Origin: Beroe ovata
Lineage: Eukaryota; Ctenophora; Nuda; Beroida; Beroidae
DNA length: 33,862 nt
Direction of reading: 5' to 3'
NCBI GenBank assembly: GCA_946803715.1
Contig: CAMPET010000002.1
Coordinates: 1,168,379 to 1,202,240 of the forward strand
Shown: in pieces, positions 22,432 to 33,046 of the stretch
How positions within the stretch are numbered: the stretch's first letter is position 1
Layout: every line of letters starts with the position of its first letter
Position numbers and translations under genes: made by a program
Notes under the pieces: generated by a model
What the model saw: the letters and a program-made list of their open reading frames with translations, nothing else
Databases searched by the model: none
What the model was told of the DNA's origin: nothing

Positions 22432-22480
22432 CTTGCCAGGGATAAAATCCCGCCAGCAAGGGTAGGGTGAAATCCTACAA
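22432..22480. mobile_element. Fragment of the TTGTAGGATTT-type miniature element
   Basis: Matches the reverse complement of about half of the 11460-11556 element: TTGCCAGGGATAAAATCCCG through GAAATCCTACAA. The other terminus is missing. Confidence 0.8.
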
Positions 22481-22502
22481 GACAAATCATTAATCAATAA
22501 CC

Positions 22503-22629
22503 TTGTCAGATGTTACCTGACCTGTTTCTCGCGCGAGCGCGCCTTCATCGAAGGCCGAAACCTGTTTCGGCCTTCGATGAAGGCGCGCGCGCCGCGCGCG
22601 AGAAACTGAGGTCAGATAAAATCTGACAA
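22503..22629. mobile_element. 127-bp palindromic miniature element, 8-bp target duplication
   Basis: Termini TTGTCAGATGTTACCTGACC and, on the opposite strand, TTGTCAGATTTTATCTGACC. Arms pair with a handful of mismatches through GCGCGCCTTCATCGAAGGCC to a tiny loop (GAAACCTGTTTC). CAATAACC is present on both sides (22495-22502 and 22630-22637). Confidence 0.9.
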
Positions 22630-22678
22630 CAATAACCAGGGTCTATAATCAATTGAAAATTGCTTTGTAGGATTACCT

Positions 22679-22778
22679 TGTAGGATTTCTCCCTACTATA
22701 TCACTGGCGGGATTTTATTTCTGGCAATTCGGCAGAATTACAATTGCATGGTGCCAAGGGTAGGGAAAAACCCTACAA
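22679..22778. mobile_element. 100-bp TTGTAGGATTT-type miniature element
   Basis: Left end TTGTAGGATTTCTCCCTAC, right end GTAGGGAAAAACCCTACAA, with the shared interior CTGGCGGGATTTTATTTCTG. Same family as 11460-11556 but without a visible target duplication. Confidence 0.8.
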
Positions 22779-23295
22779 GTTAACACCTGAAATACCTTAT
22801 GGCCCAGTGGCAATACACTAGAAATGCAGGAATCTCATTTTTAGCAATTTTGTAGGCAGTAGCATGATGATAGACAAATAACTCCTTATTTTCATTCATT
22901 TCGGCGTCAGAAATCGATTTTGTTGTGATTGATTTGAACGAGTTGGGCATGTGCTGCTACAAGAAGGGTTGTATCCCGAATCTGTAGCAGAGGTCCGACT
23001 TGGGATTCCTAGTTTTTCAGCAGTTACCGTGGTGACTATACTATTTCAGTGCTGTTTTCACGAGCGTGTGTATCGACTATTTATAGGAATGACATTCGTG
23101 TTTTACATAACAAAACTGGAATTTTCCATTGTTTCCACATTGCATTTAAGTTTCTTGAGGTAATTTTTGACGCTGAATGGATTTATGACATAATTTTCGA
23201 TCCATCTGTGGAGTTAAGACGTTTGAATTGCTAGTAGATCTTGTAGCAATTTTTTCATGTGAGATTCTTGTTCCGAGCAGCATGTATTGTTACTG
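22779..23295. other. Region with no supported gene
   Basis: Between the miniature-element cluster and the N at 23296. A plus-strand frame at 22951-23163 has no recognisable similarity. This stretch may come from a different contig than the Helitron piece that begins at 23297. Confidence 0.4.
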
Positions 23296-23296
23296 N

Positions 23297-26200
23297 GAAG
23301 CAAGGGTGGATGAGGTGTAGTCCTACTCGGGAGAAGTCCTGTAAGTGTTGGGGTGTCAATGATATCATAATCACGTAAAAGGAAAGTGGAAGAATCGTCA
23401 GATAATGACCTGGCCTTGGGATCTATTTATTGTCATCGCGTAGCATGGTTTTACAGGGAATTGTTTGCGCTTGAATCGGATAGTGTTGTTAGAGTCTGAG
23501 GGGATGATAGAGATGCGTGGGATGAGGATTGTGGTGCCGTCGAGTTTAGAAGCTTCTATGACGTTAGGGTGAAGGGAAGTGACAACTGCTCTGGTGCCGT
23601 TAACCATGATGGGGTGTTGTATGTTTCTTATGATGATGATGGGTGTCCCTATCTTGAGCCTGAGTCGATGTGGAGGGAGACAACCCATCTCGATAGTGTT
23701 GAGAAACTCAGGAGGGTAGTTTTCCTCCTCTTCTTCAGATACGGCAGAGTCTACAGATCTGAGTGGAATGTATCATGATTGTTTAATAAGTTAGGTATTG
23801 TGGAGATGGATATAATGGAAGAAGAATTGTTTGCTTGCGTACCACTTTTTCATACCTGTATGTAATGGAAACTCCTGGAGCCTCTTCGATGAGTTGGGAG
23901 TTGATGCTGTCGATGGTGGCGTTGAGTGTGGCTAAGATGACTGAGTTGGGGTCAGTGTTGCTGAGATCTGGGTAAATGAAGCGGGTGAATGTCCCCAGAT
24001 CCCGGGTAAGGTTGATGTGTTGGAGCTCAACCTGCTCCAGGTTGTTGTTCAGATCTCCAGTTCCGACCTTTTCTAGGTATTCCTTCCAATACAACATACC
24101 TGTGTGATAAGATAACACATTAATCATTATGCCATACAGTCTCCAGGATAGATGTTATGATCATGTCAAAGTAAGCTTATCACAGAATATCATGTCAATG
24201 ATGATACCTGGAGCTAGCCTCATGGACTGAGTGAGGGAGGTCTTGGTGACGTGGTACCACAGTGGTGACATGTTCAGGGACACTGCGGTTATTCCAGACC
24301 TTCCACCACGTGGCACTACAGGGAGGCATTGCTTGAAATCACCTGAGTGGATGTTGGATGTTGGGATATGGATTGAAGAATCAGAATGGTTGTTTGGATA
24401 TTTGGGTAATGCTAGGATTGCGCACCAACATATGCATTACCTGATAGCACCACGGGAATGCCTCCAAAGAGGTGATGAGGGTTCCTCTTGATGCCACGTA
24501 GAGATCTGTCTAGCGCCTCCAGGACATATCTGCTAAGCATGGTAACTTTATCTATGATGATGAGGTGTGCAGATATAATCAGTTCAGCGAGCCGACTACC
24601 ACGCTTGATATTGCACATGGAGTCCTCCTGGATGTTGATGGGCACGCTGAACCGAGAATGGAGGGTTGTCCCTCCACTCAGGAGGAGGGATGCGCTGGAT
24701 GTCGAAGCGCACGCTAGAGGAAGGAGGCCCTGGGAGCGGCTGTAGGAGAGGAGAGTGTTGAGCAGGTAACTCTTCCCAGTGCCAGGGCTCGCCCCAATGA
24801 AGATGGGGGATGGATTGGTCTGGCCCAGAGCTGCCACGACCATCTCGAAGATTTGCCGCTGTTCCCCATTCAGTGATCGTGTTCTATGAACATACTCTTG
24901 GTGTTGTTGATGTATGTCATATGAGTCATACTCACGCTGAAAATTAGATGTGGTGGTGGAAATGTAATTTAATCGAAAAAATGTTATCATTCAAGTATTC
25001 TTAAGCTCTATATTGTGTGCTCTATATGACTTGAAAGATGGCCCTTTCAAGTTACCTGTCGAAGGTTGCGATGTCGTGATAAGAGCATCTCAGCTGCAGG
25101 AATATCAACCCCGAAGGTGGTGAGTGATCTGCGAATATAATATGCTATGTGAATTAATATCGTGATAACAATCTTGTGATCCATGAACATTGCCGGAAAA
25201 CAAAGTGCATTATATGTGAAATGAGAATGACCAACTACTTAGTATCTACCTGCCACCACCAGCCAGAATTCCAGATTCGAGGATTGTTAGCACCTGAGCT
25301 TTGATCTCTTCTGTAATACCTGTGAGATTTTTATGACTAATTTCCAACCACATTATATATGATCAAGTAGATATGACCGACAAAAATTTAACAAACTTTC
25401 TTGTCATTTAAGAGTAGATTGTGATTAATAATACTTACCCAAGCTATTGTCTGCAAGTGTCCTCCTTCTTTCCATAACAAAGTCTTCGGATAGAGCTTCC
25501 ATGAATTCGTTGAGCAGTGTATCTGGGTGGGCTGGCTCACAGCAGATAACCGCAGTTATGAAGAAGGAACGTAGTCGAGCAGCATTTGATGATTCTGCTA
25601 ACTCGAGCATCGCTGATGACAGATGCGAGTCATCATCTAGCAGACCATATGCGATGCAGGTGTCTTTGTATGTTGCTAGAGTTTGACCGGACGGTATTGT
25701 TCTGATGTTCGTGAAGGAGGTCGGACCCTCAACATTCACCAGAAGAATACGCAGGAAGTAGAGCTCCCCTTGCTTTGGTGACACCATGGGAAGTCTACCA
25801 ATCGCATCTCCTTGTACGACTACGCTGCCGTCCGGCTGCCGTATCCTCTCTCCACCCCGTACCCTCCTGTTCCAGCAGCGGTCACTGTCAGACCACGTGT
25901 AGAACTCGGGCACTTGATGGTAGAGGATTGATGATGCAAAAGCATCAACCTGTGTGATATATGGTGATTAGATTGCAATATTAATGTATTAAAAGATTAC
26001 AGTATGAAGTAAATGGCTCAGCAGATACTTGCCTGGCACAGGATGAAGAATGCCTGAAGCTTGGTTACTTTAGGTGGAGTCTGATTGAAGGCAGCTGGTG
26101 TTGTTTGGGAGGCATAGTGGACCTCCTGCTGTCCCTCAAGGTGAAGCTCTAGGGTGATGACAACTGGTTTGTTGCCATTTCTGTCTGACCCAAATATGAT

Positions 26201-26371
26201 GTTGGACGCTTCACAGCAACCAAGGTACCTGATGTGAAGTTGGATCATCAAATTCATTGGTTTTTATGGATAACTAAGTTTCATTTCAATTTGATACCGA
26301 CCTATTCGAAGTATCATTAGTGAATGCAATGAATAACACTAACATTCGTGTATATAAAAACACCTACCTCT
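23297..26371 (-). CDS. Helitron RepHel, linker and PIF1-like helicase exons; truncated at both ends
   Basis: Exons: a 4-base tip at 26368-26371, then 26033-26228, 25439-25949, 25250-25319, 25056-25128, 24441-24936, 24208-24342, 23856-24099, 23410-23758, 23297-23338. Phases agree throughout. The helicase exon has Walker A (GASPGTGKSYL), HSRFSVPI, and Walker B as LIIIDKVTM, where PIF1-type Helitron helicases have DE. Then come GDFKQCLPVVP, LTQSMRLAPG, VILATLNATIDSINSQL, YPPEFLNTIE, LPPHRLRLKIGTPI, NGTRAVV, KRKQFPVKPCYAMTINRSQG and finally DFSRVGLHLIHPCF before the N at 23296. The expected HGQLYVALSR motif and the 3' terminus are lost. The role would be unwinding DNA during rolling-circle transposition. 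The Lys in Walker B would be expected to block ATP hydrolysis. The first intron again has a GC donor. Confidence 0.87.
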
Positions 26372-26372
26372 N

Positions 26373-27517
26373 GATGATTCTGCTAACTCGAGCATCGCTG
26401 ATGACAGATGTGAGTCATCATCTAGCAGACCATATGCGATGCAGGTGTCTTTGTATGTTGCTAGAGTCTGACCGGACGGTATTGTTCTGATGTTCGTGAA
26501 GGAGGTCGGTCCCTCAACATTCACCAGAAGAATACGCAGGAAGTAGAGCTCCCCTTGCTTTGGTGACACCATGGGAAGTCTACCAATCGCATCTCCTTGT
26601 ACGACTATGCTGCCGTCCGGCTGCCGTATCCTCTCACCACCACGCACCCTCCTGTTCCAGCAGCGGTCTTTGTCAGACCACGTGTAGAACTCGGGCACTT
26701 GATGGTAGATGATCGATGATGTAAAAGCATCAACCTGTGCGGTAAGGTGATAATCTAATCACTTATGAAATACCAATATGTATTATGTAACAGACACAGC
26801 AGCATATTTTAATGCCATAAATGCAGGGTATCTGACTTGTGAGTTACTTGCCTGGCACAGCAGAAAGAATGCCTCAAGCTTGGTTACTTTAGGTGGGGTA
26901 TGATTGAAGGCAGCGGGTGTTGTTTGGGAGGCATAGTGAACCTCCTGCTGTCCCTCAAGGTGAAGCTCTAGGGTGATGACAACAGGCTTGTTGCCATTTC
27001 TGTCTGACCCGAATATGATGTTGGACGCTTCACAGCAACCAAGGTACCTGGAGTGAAGTCAGGGCATTAAATGAATTATAGTCCGATGAACGACGACGAT
27101 TACTATTACTATTTGATCATTACTGGTGTAAATACCTCTTGTTCTCGTATTCAGAGATCTCGTCAACAGGAGAATTTGTTGACTCGAGATTGTAGGCAGC
27201 TCTATCCTCTCCTTTGAATGTGTACTTGAGAACATACTTTATGGAGGTGACTGTGCCACATATTTCCACGTTCATGTGGCACTCAAACTGCCTCAGGAGA
27301 AACGGGCAGTATGGTACAATCCACCTATTGTCCACGACAACAGCAGTCCGATATCCGCCATGCGTGATGATTTTCTCCGCTGTGAATCCCCCTTGCGATG
27401 GGGAGCGGCGTCTCATGACGGCAAATGATCCTTCTGTCAGATTGGTGACCTAAGAAAATTGTGAGGTGTTATTTACGTCAGTTTATGTGAGTAGAAAATG
27501 GTGATCTTTGATCGGTA
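26373..27517 (-). pseudogene. Partial Helitron copy: Rep tyrosine exon, linker exon start
   Basis: Exons 27136-27449, 26852-27047 and 26373-26734, matching in length to 29669-29982 (314), 29385-29580 (196) and the first 362 bases of 28769-29279. The upstream intron (27450-27517) is identical to the same intron at 29983-30049. The frame is open. It ends at the N at 26372 inside the linker exon, after SAMLELAES. The GC donor is kept. Confidence 0.82.
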
Positions 27518-27518
27518 N

Positions 27519-28247
27519 GTAGAGGATTGATGATGCAAAAGCATCAACCTGTAAGGTGATAAGTGATTAGATTGCATTATGAAATACCGATATGTACTAC
27601 GGATCAGACACAGCAACATATTTTAATGTCATAAATGCAGGGTATCTGAGATGTGAGGTACTTGCCTGGCATAGAAGAAAGAATGCCTCAAGCTTGGTTA
27701 CTTTAGGTGGAGTCTGATTGAAGGCAGCGGGTGTTGTTTGGGAGGCGTAGTGAACCTCCTGCTGTCCCTCAAGGTGAAGCTGTAGGGTGATGACAACAGG
27801 TTTGTTGCCATTCCTGTCTGACCCGAATATGATGTTGGACGCTTCACAGCAACCAAGGTACCTGGAATCAAGTCAGGGCATTAAATCAAACATGGTCCGA
27901 TGGTATGATGAAAGACGACGATGTATTACCTATTGTTATTGCTATTTGATCATTACTGGTGTAAATACCTCTTGTTCTCGTATTCAGAGATCTCGTCAAC
28001 AGGAGAGTCGGTTGACTCAAGATTGTATGCAGCTCTATCCTCTCCTTTGAATGTGTACTTGAGAACGTACTTTATAGAGGTAACTGTGCCACATATTTCC
28101 ACATTCATGTGGCACTCAAACTGCCTCAGGAGAAATGGGCAGTAAGGGACAATCCACCTATTGTCCACGACAACAGCAGTCCGATATCCGCCATGTGTGA
28201 TGATTTTCTCCGCTGTGAATCCCCCTTGCGATGGGGAGCGGCGTCTC
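27519..28247 (-). pseudogene. Partial Helitron copy: Rep tyrosine exon to linker start
   Basis: Contains exon 27969-28247 (starts within RRRSPSQGGFTAEK, keeps KYVLKYTFKG), exon 27666-27861, and the first 30 bases of the linker exon (27519-27548, VDAFASSILY). Both ends are single Ns. The coding frame is intact as far as it goes. The GC donor is kept (exon end at 27666). It is a fragment, not necessarily a decayed gene. Confidence 0.8.
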
Positions 28248-28248
28248 N

Positions 28249-31200
28249 GCCACGACCATCTCGAAGATTTGCCGCTGTTCCGCATTCAGTGATCTTGTTC
28301 TATGTACAGACTCTTGTTGTTGTTGATGTCTGTCATAGGAGTCATACTCACGCTGAAATAAAAGATGTGGGAATGTTCGACAATCATTATAAGTATAAAT
28401 GTTTGCCATTCATGATTCGAAAGATATAGCACTTCAAATCACCTGTCGAAGGTTTCGATGTCGTGATAAGAGCATCTCAGCTGCAGGAATATCAACCCCG
28501 AAGGTGGTGAGTGATCTGCGGATATTTTTTGAATGAAAAATCGTGATAACAATAAGATTTAGAAAAATCATCGATTCCATAACTAAGTGTTGTGCTCTTT
28601 TGAATACCTGCCACCACCAGCCAGAATTTCAGATTCGAGGATTGTTAACACCTGCGCTTTAATCTCTTCTGTAATGCCTGTAAGAGTTTGAGTAAATAAA
28701 TTATAGTTGTGCCTATTTTTACGATAAAATCCATTCATTCGTTAGGTGTAGAATAGTAAAATACTTACCCAAAGTGTTGTCTGCAAGTGTCCTCCTTCTC
28801 TCCATAACAAAGTCTTCGGATAGAGCTTCCATGAATTCGTTGAGCAGTGTATCTGGGTGGGCTGGCTCACAGCAGATAACCGCAGTTATGAAGAAGGAAC
28901 GTAGTCGAGCTGCATTGGATGATTCTGCTAACTCGAGCATCGCTGATGACAGATGTGAGTCATCATCTAGCAGACCATATGCGATGCAGGTGTCTTTGTA
29001 TGTTGCTAGAGTCTGACCGGACGGTATTGTTCTGATGTTCGTGAAGGAGGTCGGTCCCTCAACATTCACCAGAAGAATACGCAGGAAGTAGAGCTCCCCT
29101 TGCTTTGGTGACACCATGGGAAGTCTACCAATCGCATCTCCTTGTACGACTATGCTGCCGTCCGGCTGCCGTATCCTCTCACCACCACGCACCCTCCTGT
29201 TCCAGCAGCGGTCTTTGTCAGACCACGTGTAGAACTCGGGCACTTGGTGGTAGAGGATCGATGATGCAAATGCATCAACCTGTGCGGAAAAACGTGATTA
29301 TGTATTTTAATTTTTTAAGCCACTCACTGAGCATTTTCTACTGTCATTAATGGAGGGCAATTATTTGTGGTGTAAGCTACTTGCCTGGCAAAGGAGAAAG
29401 AATGCCTCAAGCTTGGTTACTTTAGGTGGAGTCTGATTGAAGGCAGCTGGTGTTGTTTGGGAGGCGTAGTGAACCTCCTGCTGTCCCTCAAGGTGAAGCT
29501 CTAGGGTGATGACAACAGGCTTGTTGCCATTCCTGTCTGAACCGAATATTATGTTGGACGCTTCACAGCAACCAAGGTACCTGGAGTGAAGTCGGGGCAT
29601 TAAATTGATTATGGTCCAATGGTATAATGACCATAAATATGATATTTGATCATTACTCGTGTAAATACCTCTTGTTCTCGTATTCAGAGATCTCGTCAAC
29701 AGGAGAGTCGGTTGACTCAAGATTGTATGCAGCTCTATCCTCTCCTTTGAAGGTATACTTGAGAACGTACTTTATTGAGGTAACTGTGCCACATATTTCC
29801 ACGTTCATGTGGCACTCAAACTGCCTCAGGAGAAACGGGCAGTATGGGACAATCCACCTATTGTCCACGACAACAGCAGTCTGAAATCCGCCACGTGTGA
29901 TGATTTTCTCTGCCGTGAATCCCCCTTGCGATGGGGAGCGGCGTCTCATGGCGGCAAATGATCCTTCTGTCAGATTGGTGACCTAAGAAAATTGTGAGGT
30001 GTTATTTACGTCAGTTTATGTGAGTAGAAAATGGTGATCTTTGATCGGTAATCATGCGAATGTTCGTGTTCCATTTCAATTGTTCATGGTCGACTACTAA
30101 CCGGCTGGAAATCGAAGGGATATTTTTTCGAACACACACCATCCTTCATGCACGGGGCATTGGGGTTGATTGCCCCACATGGTCCATGCACCATGTGTTT
30201 TAGTACCAGAGCATGTAACTCAGGGTCAGCATTTATGTCTGGTATCTCCGCAGAAATGAAGGTGTCCACATTCTCCGGAGTGAGCTGAAATGTTAATTGG
30301 TAATTATTCTTAGTGGCAACCGAGGCGTTGTTGATAAGTCAAGCCCAAATTTATTCGACAGCCATTATGAAAGGTCACATGCACATTGTATAAGAGTTTA
30401 ATAACCTACAATCTACATACTTACATGGAAATCATCGATCCAGTAGAGGTTGTGGGTGTGAGGGAGGTCCCTTTTTTGATATTCCATGTTCCATAAATAG
30501 CCGTTCGAAGGACCAAAAACTTCCTTGCTATGTATCATCTCCGTCAGAATCTGTTAAATGATAATATGATAGCGTCATCAATGTGTAATTGGTATATTAC
30601 AATAGTGGGTAATATAATAGTACATTTCACGACGATCATATTACGCATCAACCCACTTTCTGTTTCTGAGCGAAGACTCTCGCCACGATGTCCGGTCTGT
30701 CGACTGCTGTCTGGCCAGGAAACGTGTTGTTGACTATTTCCGGCCATAGAGGATTGGTGGTCATCGTGAGCAGTGCAAGGGGCTTTGCGAATCTGAAATT
30801 GAATGTTGTTTAATGAGAAATGAAGGGAACGGGGAAATTTGGATACAAAATTCATTGTCGTAGCAATGTAATATGTATGTACTCACCGTCTCAAGATAGC
30901 AAAGCCGTCTTGTTGTCTATTGTGCATGTACCGGGGGCCCCCCACAAAGGAAGAAGGTAGTCGAATCGCTCGTCCCACGTCGTTCAAGGATCCTCCAGCT
31001 GCCGCCTGTTCCCGTAGTGTAGAGTAGAGTTCCGCCCTTATCGTGTCCTGGTGAGTCCGGAAGTACTGCAGTCGTTCTGATATCAGCTTGGCTCCCATGT
31101 CGACGATAAACTGCTGGAATAAACCCTTGCCTGCGTGTAAGATACTAAATTGAAAACGTGCTGGTGGTGACGTCGATTTTCTTACCATGAGCATATAAGA

Positions 31201-31460
31201 ATAATGCTTCATGCAAGAAATCGATGAGCTGAGATGATAACCATTGTTTCCTAATGGAAATAGCAATGGGTATTGTAAAGCGTCATAAGAAACGTGAAAT
31301 TCGGAAATCTTAGTAAGGTTATTGTTTATCTGTTTTATGACGATGTCCCGAGGGTTGGCAGCAGTAGTATCCAGCACGACAGCGACTTCCGGGTTGTTGG
31401 TTGACTGAGTGTTGTACGTCCCCCGATGTTGTCCAGCAGGCACCAAGTTCTCCCTTATGA
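28249..31460 (-). CDS. Helitron RepHel, Rep (HUH nuclease) exons and start of helicase; truncated
   Basis: Exons: 30887-31460, 30657-30792, 30425-30550, 30102-30284, 29669-29982, 29385-29580, 28769-29279, 28608-28677, 28443-28515, 28249-28352; all phases agree. The first carries the Helitron-like N domain (GLFQQFIVDMGAKLISERLQ, RLPSSFVGGPRYM). TMTTNPLWPEI follows. The third exon has the metal-binding HUH motif as QKRDLPHTH, with Thr between the histidines where a hydrophobic or Ala residue is usual. The fifth has KYVLKY, the pair of tyrosines that cut and join DNA during rolling-circle transposition. The intron after 29385 starts GCAAGT rather than GT; phase rules out the nearby GT. The last exon (REYDSYDRHQQQQESVHRTR) enters the helicase and stops at the N at 28248, before Walker A. 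The donor after 30657 is taken as GTGGGT because the stronger-looking alternative breaks the frame. Confidence 0.87.
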
Positions 31461-31631
31461 NAAAAGGTCGAGTTATCCGTGGACAGCGGAACCACTTTCC
31501 TATAAGTGCCTTATTCCTTTATATTATAGACTAGAACACCCGTCAAGTGGGCGTGCTACATTTAATTTCGGATACTGAATAAATAGGAGAAATCTGAAAT
31601 TTCGTGTGCTGAATAGGATTAGATCGGGTAC

Positions 31632-33046
31632 CTTGAGATTGGGAGAACCGCTCTGACGTATAGTGGAGACAGCAGTCTTGAATTGGGAAACGTAGGGATT
31701 GTTGTTCGTCATGATGTCGGTGAGGAGTTGTATGAGTTCCGGTCTGAGTCCTTCAAATATCGAGCGCCTCCTGGAGAACTGGTCAGCTGTAGATAGGAAG
31801 TAGATCTGCATGAACTTGGCCTCTTGTCCTGGTGACGGGAACAGAGGTCCAATCCTGTGAGGATTAGTGTATCAGATCTCGTGTATAAGGGTCCTTATAC
31901 TATGATTATAAAGTACAAAAAGTACGAATTATTGACTGTGTTACTCAAATGACTACCTGTGGTAAATTTGCCCATGGACTTTGAAGTTTGGGTTCCAAGC
32001 GCGGTTGCCATTGTTATCTGAGAAGAACTGAATGTTTGAGCCAAACGATGTGAATTTAAAAAGTCCGTTAAATTGTTGAATGTTTTTGAGGAAGTGTTCT
32101 GAGAGGGGGTGGGTTCGTGAATAAAGTTCTAGTAAGGCGGTGGGTGTAGGGGGTGGGGTGGGGAGTGATACTTTGCCCTTGTTACAGCAGAGTCCTTTAC
32201 GTTCGTTGGGAAATGTGAGGGCGTTGCAGTGAGGGCAGAGTCTGTCTAGGCCACCTGAAGCATATAAGTGCTGATACATTATTGAAAATACATCACTGCG
32301 CAATGGAAAAAAAAGATGTCGCATTTTGAATTGATGGTGAAGACAACAGACCATTTTGGATAGTACTTTGATATTGATAATATGGGTACCTATGTGGGTG
32401 ACTTTGACAAATGTCGCAGGATTATAGTTGAGAGCGGCGCGGCATCTGAGCATCCCACGGTATCTTGAATCACGGTAGTATCTGTTAGAGGTCCCACGGC
32501 GATTACTGTTGTTTGTGTTCCGTCCAGGGTCGTTGTTAATGTTGTTGTGGCCGCGATTGTCATCATCATCATCACCATCATCGTCTCCACCGCCTGAGAG
32601 CACATTTTCAAACGTGAGTACGTTTACCAAATAAATCAATCGTCATTTCGAGAAGGTACTGTCTTTTTTGAAGTACTGCATTTTATGAAATGAATTACCT
32701 CCGGCTCGGCTCCACCAGCTGCGGCGTACATTGGAGGAAGAGAAGCATGGTCAGAGGAGGAGTGCGGTTGTTCATTGGCATTAGAGGGGGCTGGGACTTC
32801 GCTGTCGATTGTAGTAGAGGTGGTGGTAGATGATGACAAATCACTGTGAAAGGTGATTAATTATTATTATCAATATCAATATTATGTAAAATTGATACGT
32901 TAAAACATCGAAAAAAGAAAGATAGTAGACCTGTGAGGCTCGGGGTTATCTGAGATTCTTGACTGTTTGGTGCGGCGTTTATCCAAGGATTCACGATCGA
33001 GCGATTTGGTCACCGGGCGACGTTTCCAAAGGCCAAGGAACGGCAT
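31632..33046 (-). CDS. Helitron RepHel, N-terminal exons 1-5
   Basis: Exons: 32931-33046, 32699-32843, 32390-32593, 31957-32254, 31632-31854. The start MPFLGLWKRRPVTKS follows an in-frame TGA. Exon 2 is Ser/Thr/Pro-rich and exon 3 Asp/Asn-rich, both low complexity, leading to RYRGMLRCRAALNYNP. Exon 4 has the conserved zinc-like CPHC and CCNKGKVSLP motifs that precede the Helitron-like N domain. Exon 5 has GPLFPSPGQEAKFMQIYFLS and ends at a phase-0 donor. The junction of exons 2 and 3 is unsettled: the good donor after 32699 gives phase 0 but exon 3 needs phase 1; a weaker GTACTT donor about 25 bases further on would fit. The next exon is interrupted by the N at 31461. Confidence 0.8.

Larger units (their letters stand above)
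21370..22778. mobile_element. Nested cluster of miniature inverted-repeat elements
   Basis: A GC- and CGCG-rich block made almost wholly of two families: palindromic elements with termini TTGYCRGATGTTAYCTG and TTGTAGGATTT-type elements. Complete copies are listed separately. Fragments of the palindromic family also occur at about 21434-21530 (left arm, interrupted by a TTGTAGGG fragment) and 21836-21900. The stretches at 21914-21965 and 22317-22369 (CGATGCTAG, GCCGCGAAGCGG) are inverted copies of each other, enclosing the rest. Open frames through this block on both strands are rich in Arg and Ala and carry no protein family signature. Confidence 0.8.
23297..33046 (-). mobile_element. Helitron block: one long Rep/helicase gene plus overlapping partial copies
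   Basis: All pieces lie on the minus strand and encode parts of the same Helitron RepHel polyprotein. Reading leftward from 33046, single Ns divide it into pieces 33046-31462, 31460-28249, 28247-27519, 27517-26373 and 26371-23297. The exon for the Rep catalytic tyrosines occurs three times plus a 4-base remnant, the next exon (GCCEASNIIFGSDRNGNK) four times, and the linker exon (EFYTWSD) twice in full and twice in part. Each new piece restarts upstream of where the previous one stopped. Neither Helitron terminus (5' TC, 3' hairpin plus CTRR) was identified. The copies are nearly identical, including intron sequence (27450-27517 equals 29983-30049), so they are either very recent or fragments stitched in assembly. 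Confidence 0.9.

Noticed and set aside
21355-22490. Arg/Ala-rich frames of up to 153 codons
   Set aside because: They run through palindromic miniature elements; both strands give similar peptides because of the inverted repeats.
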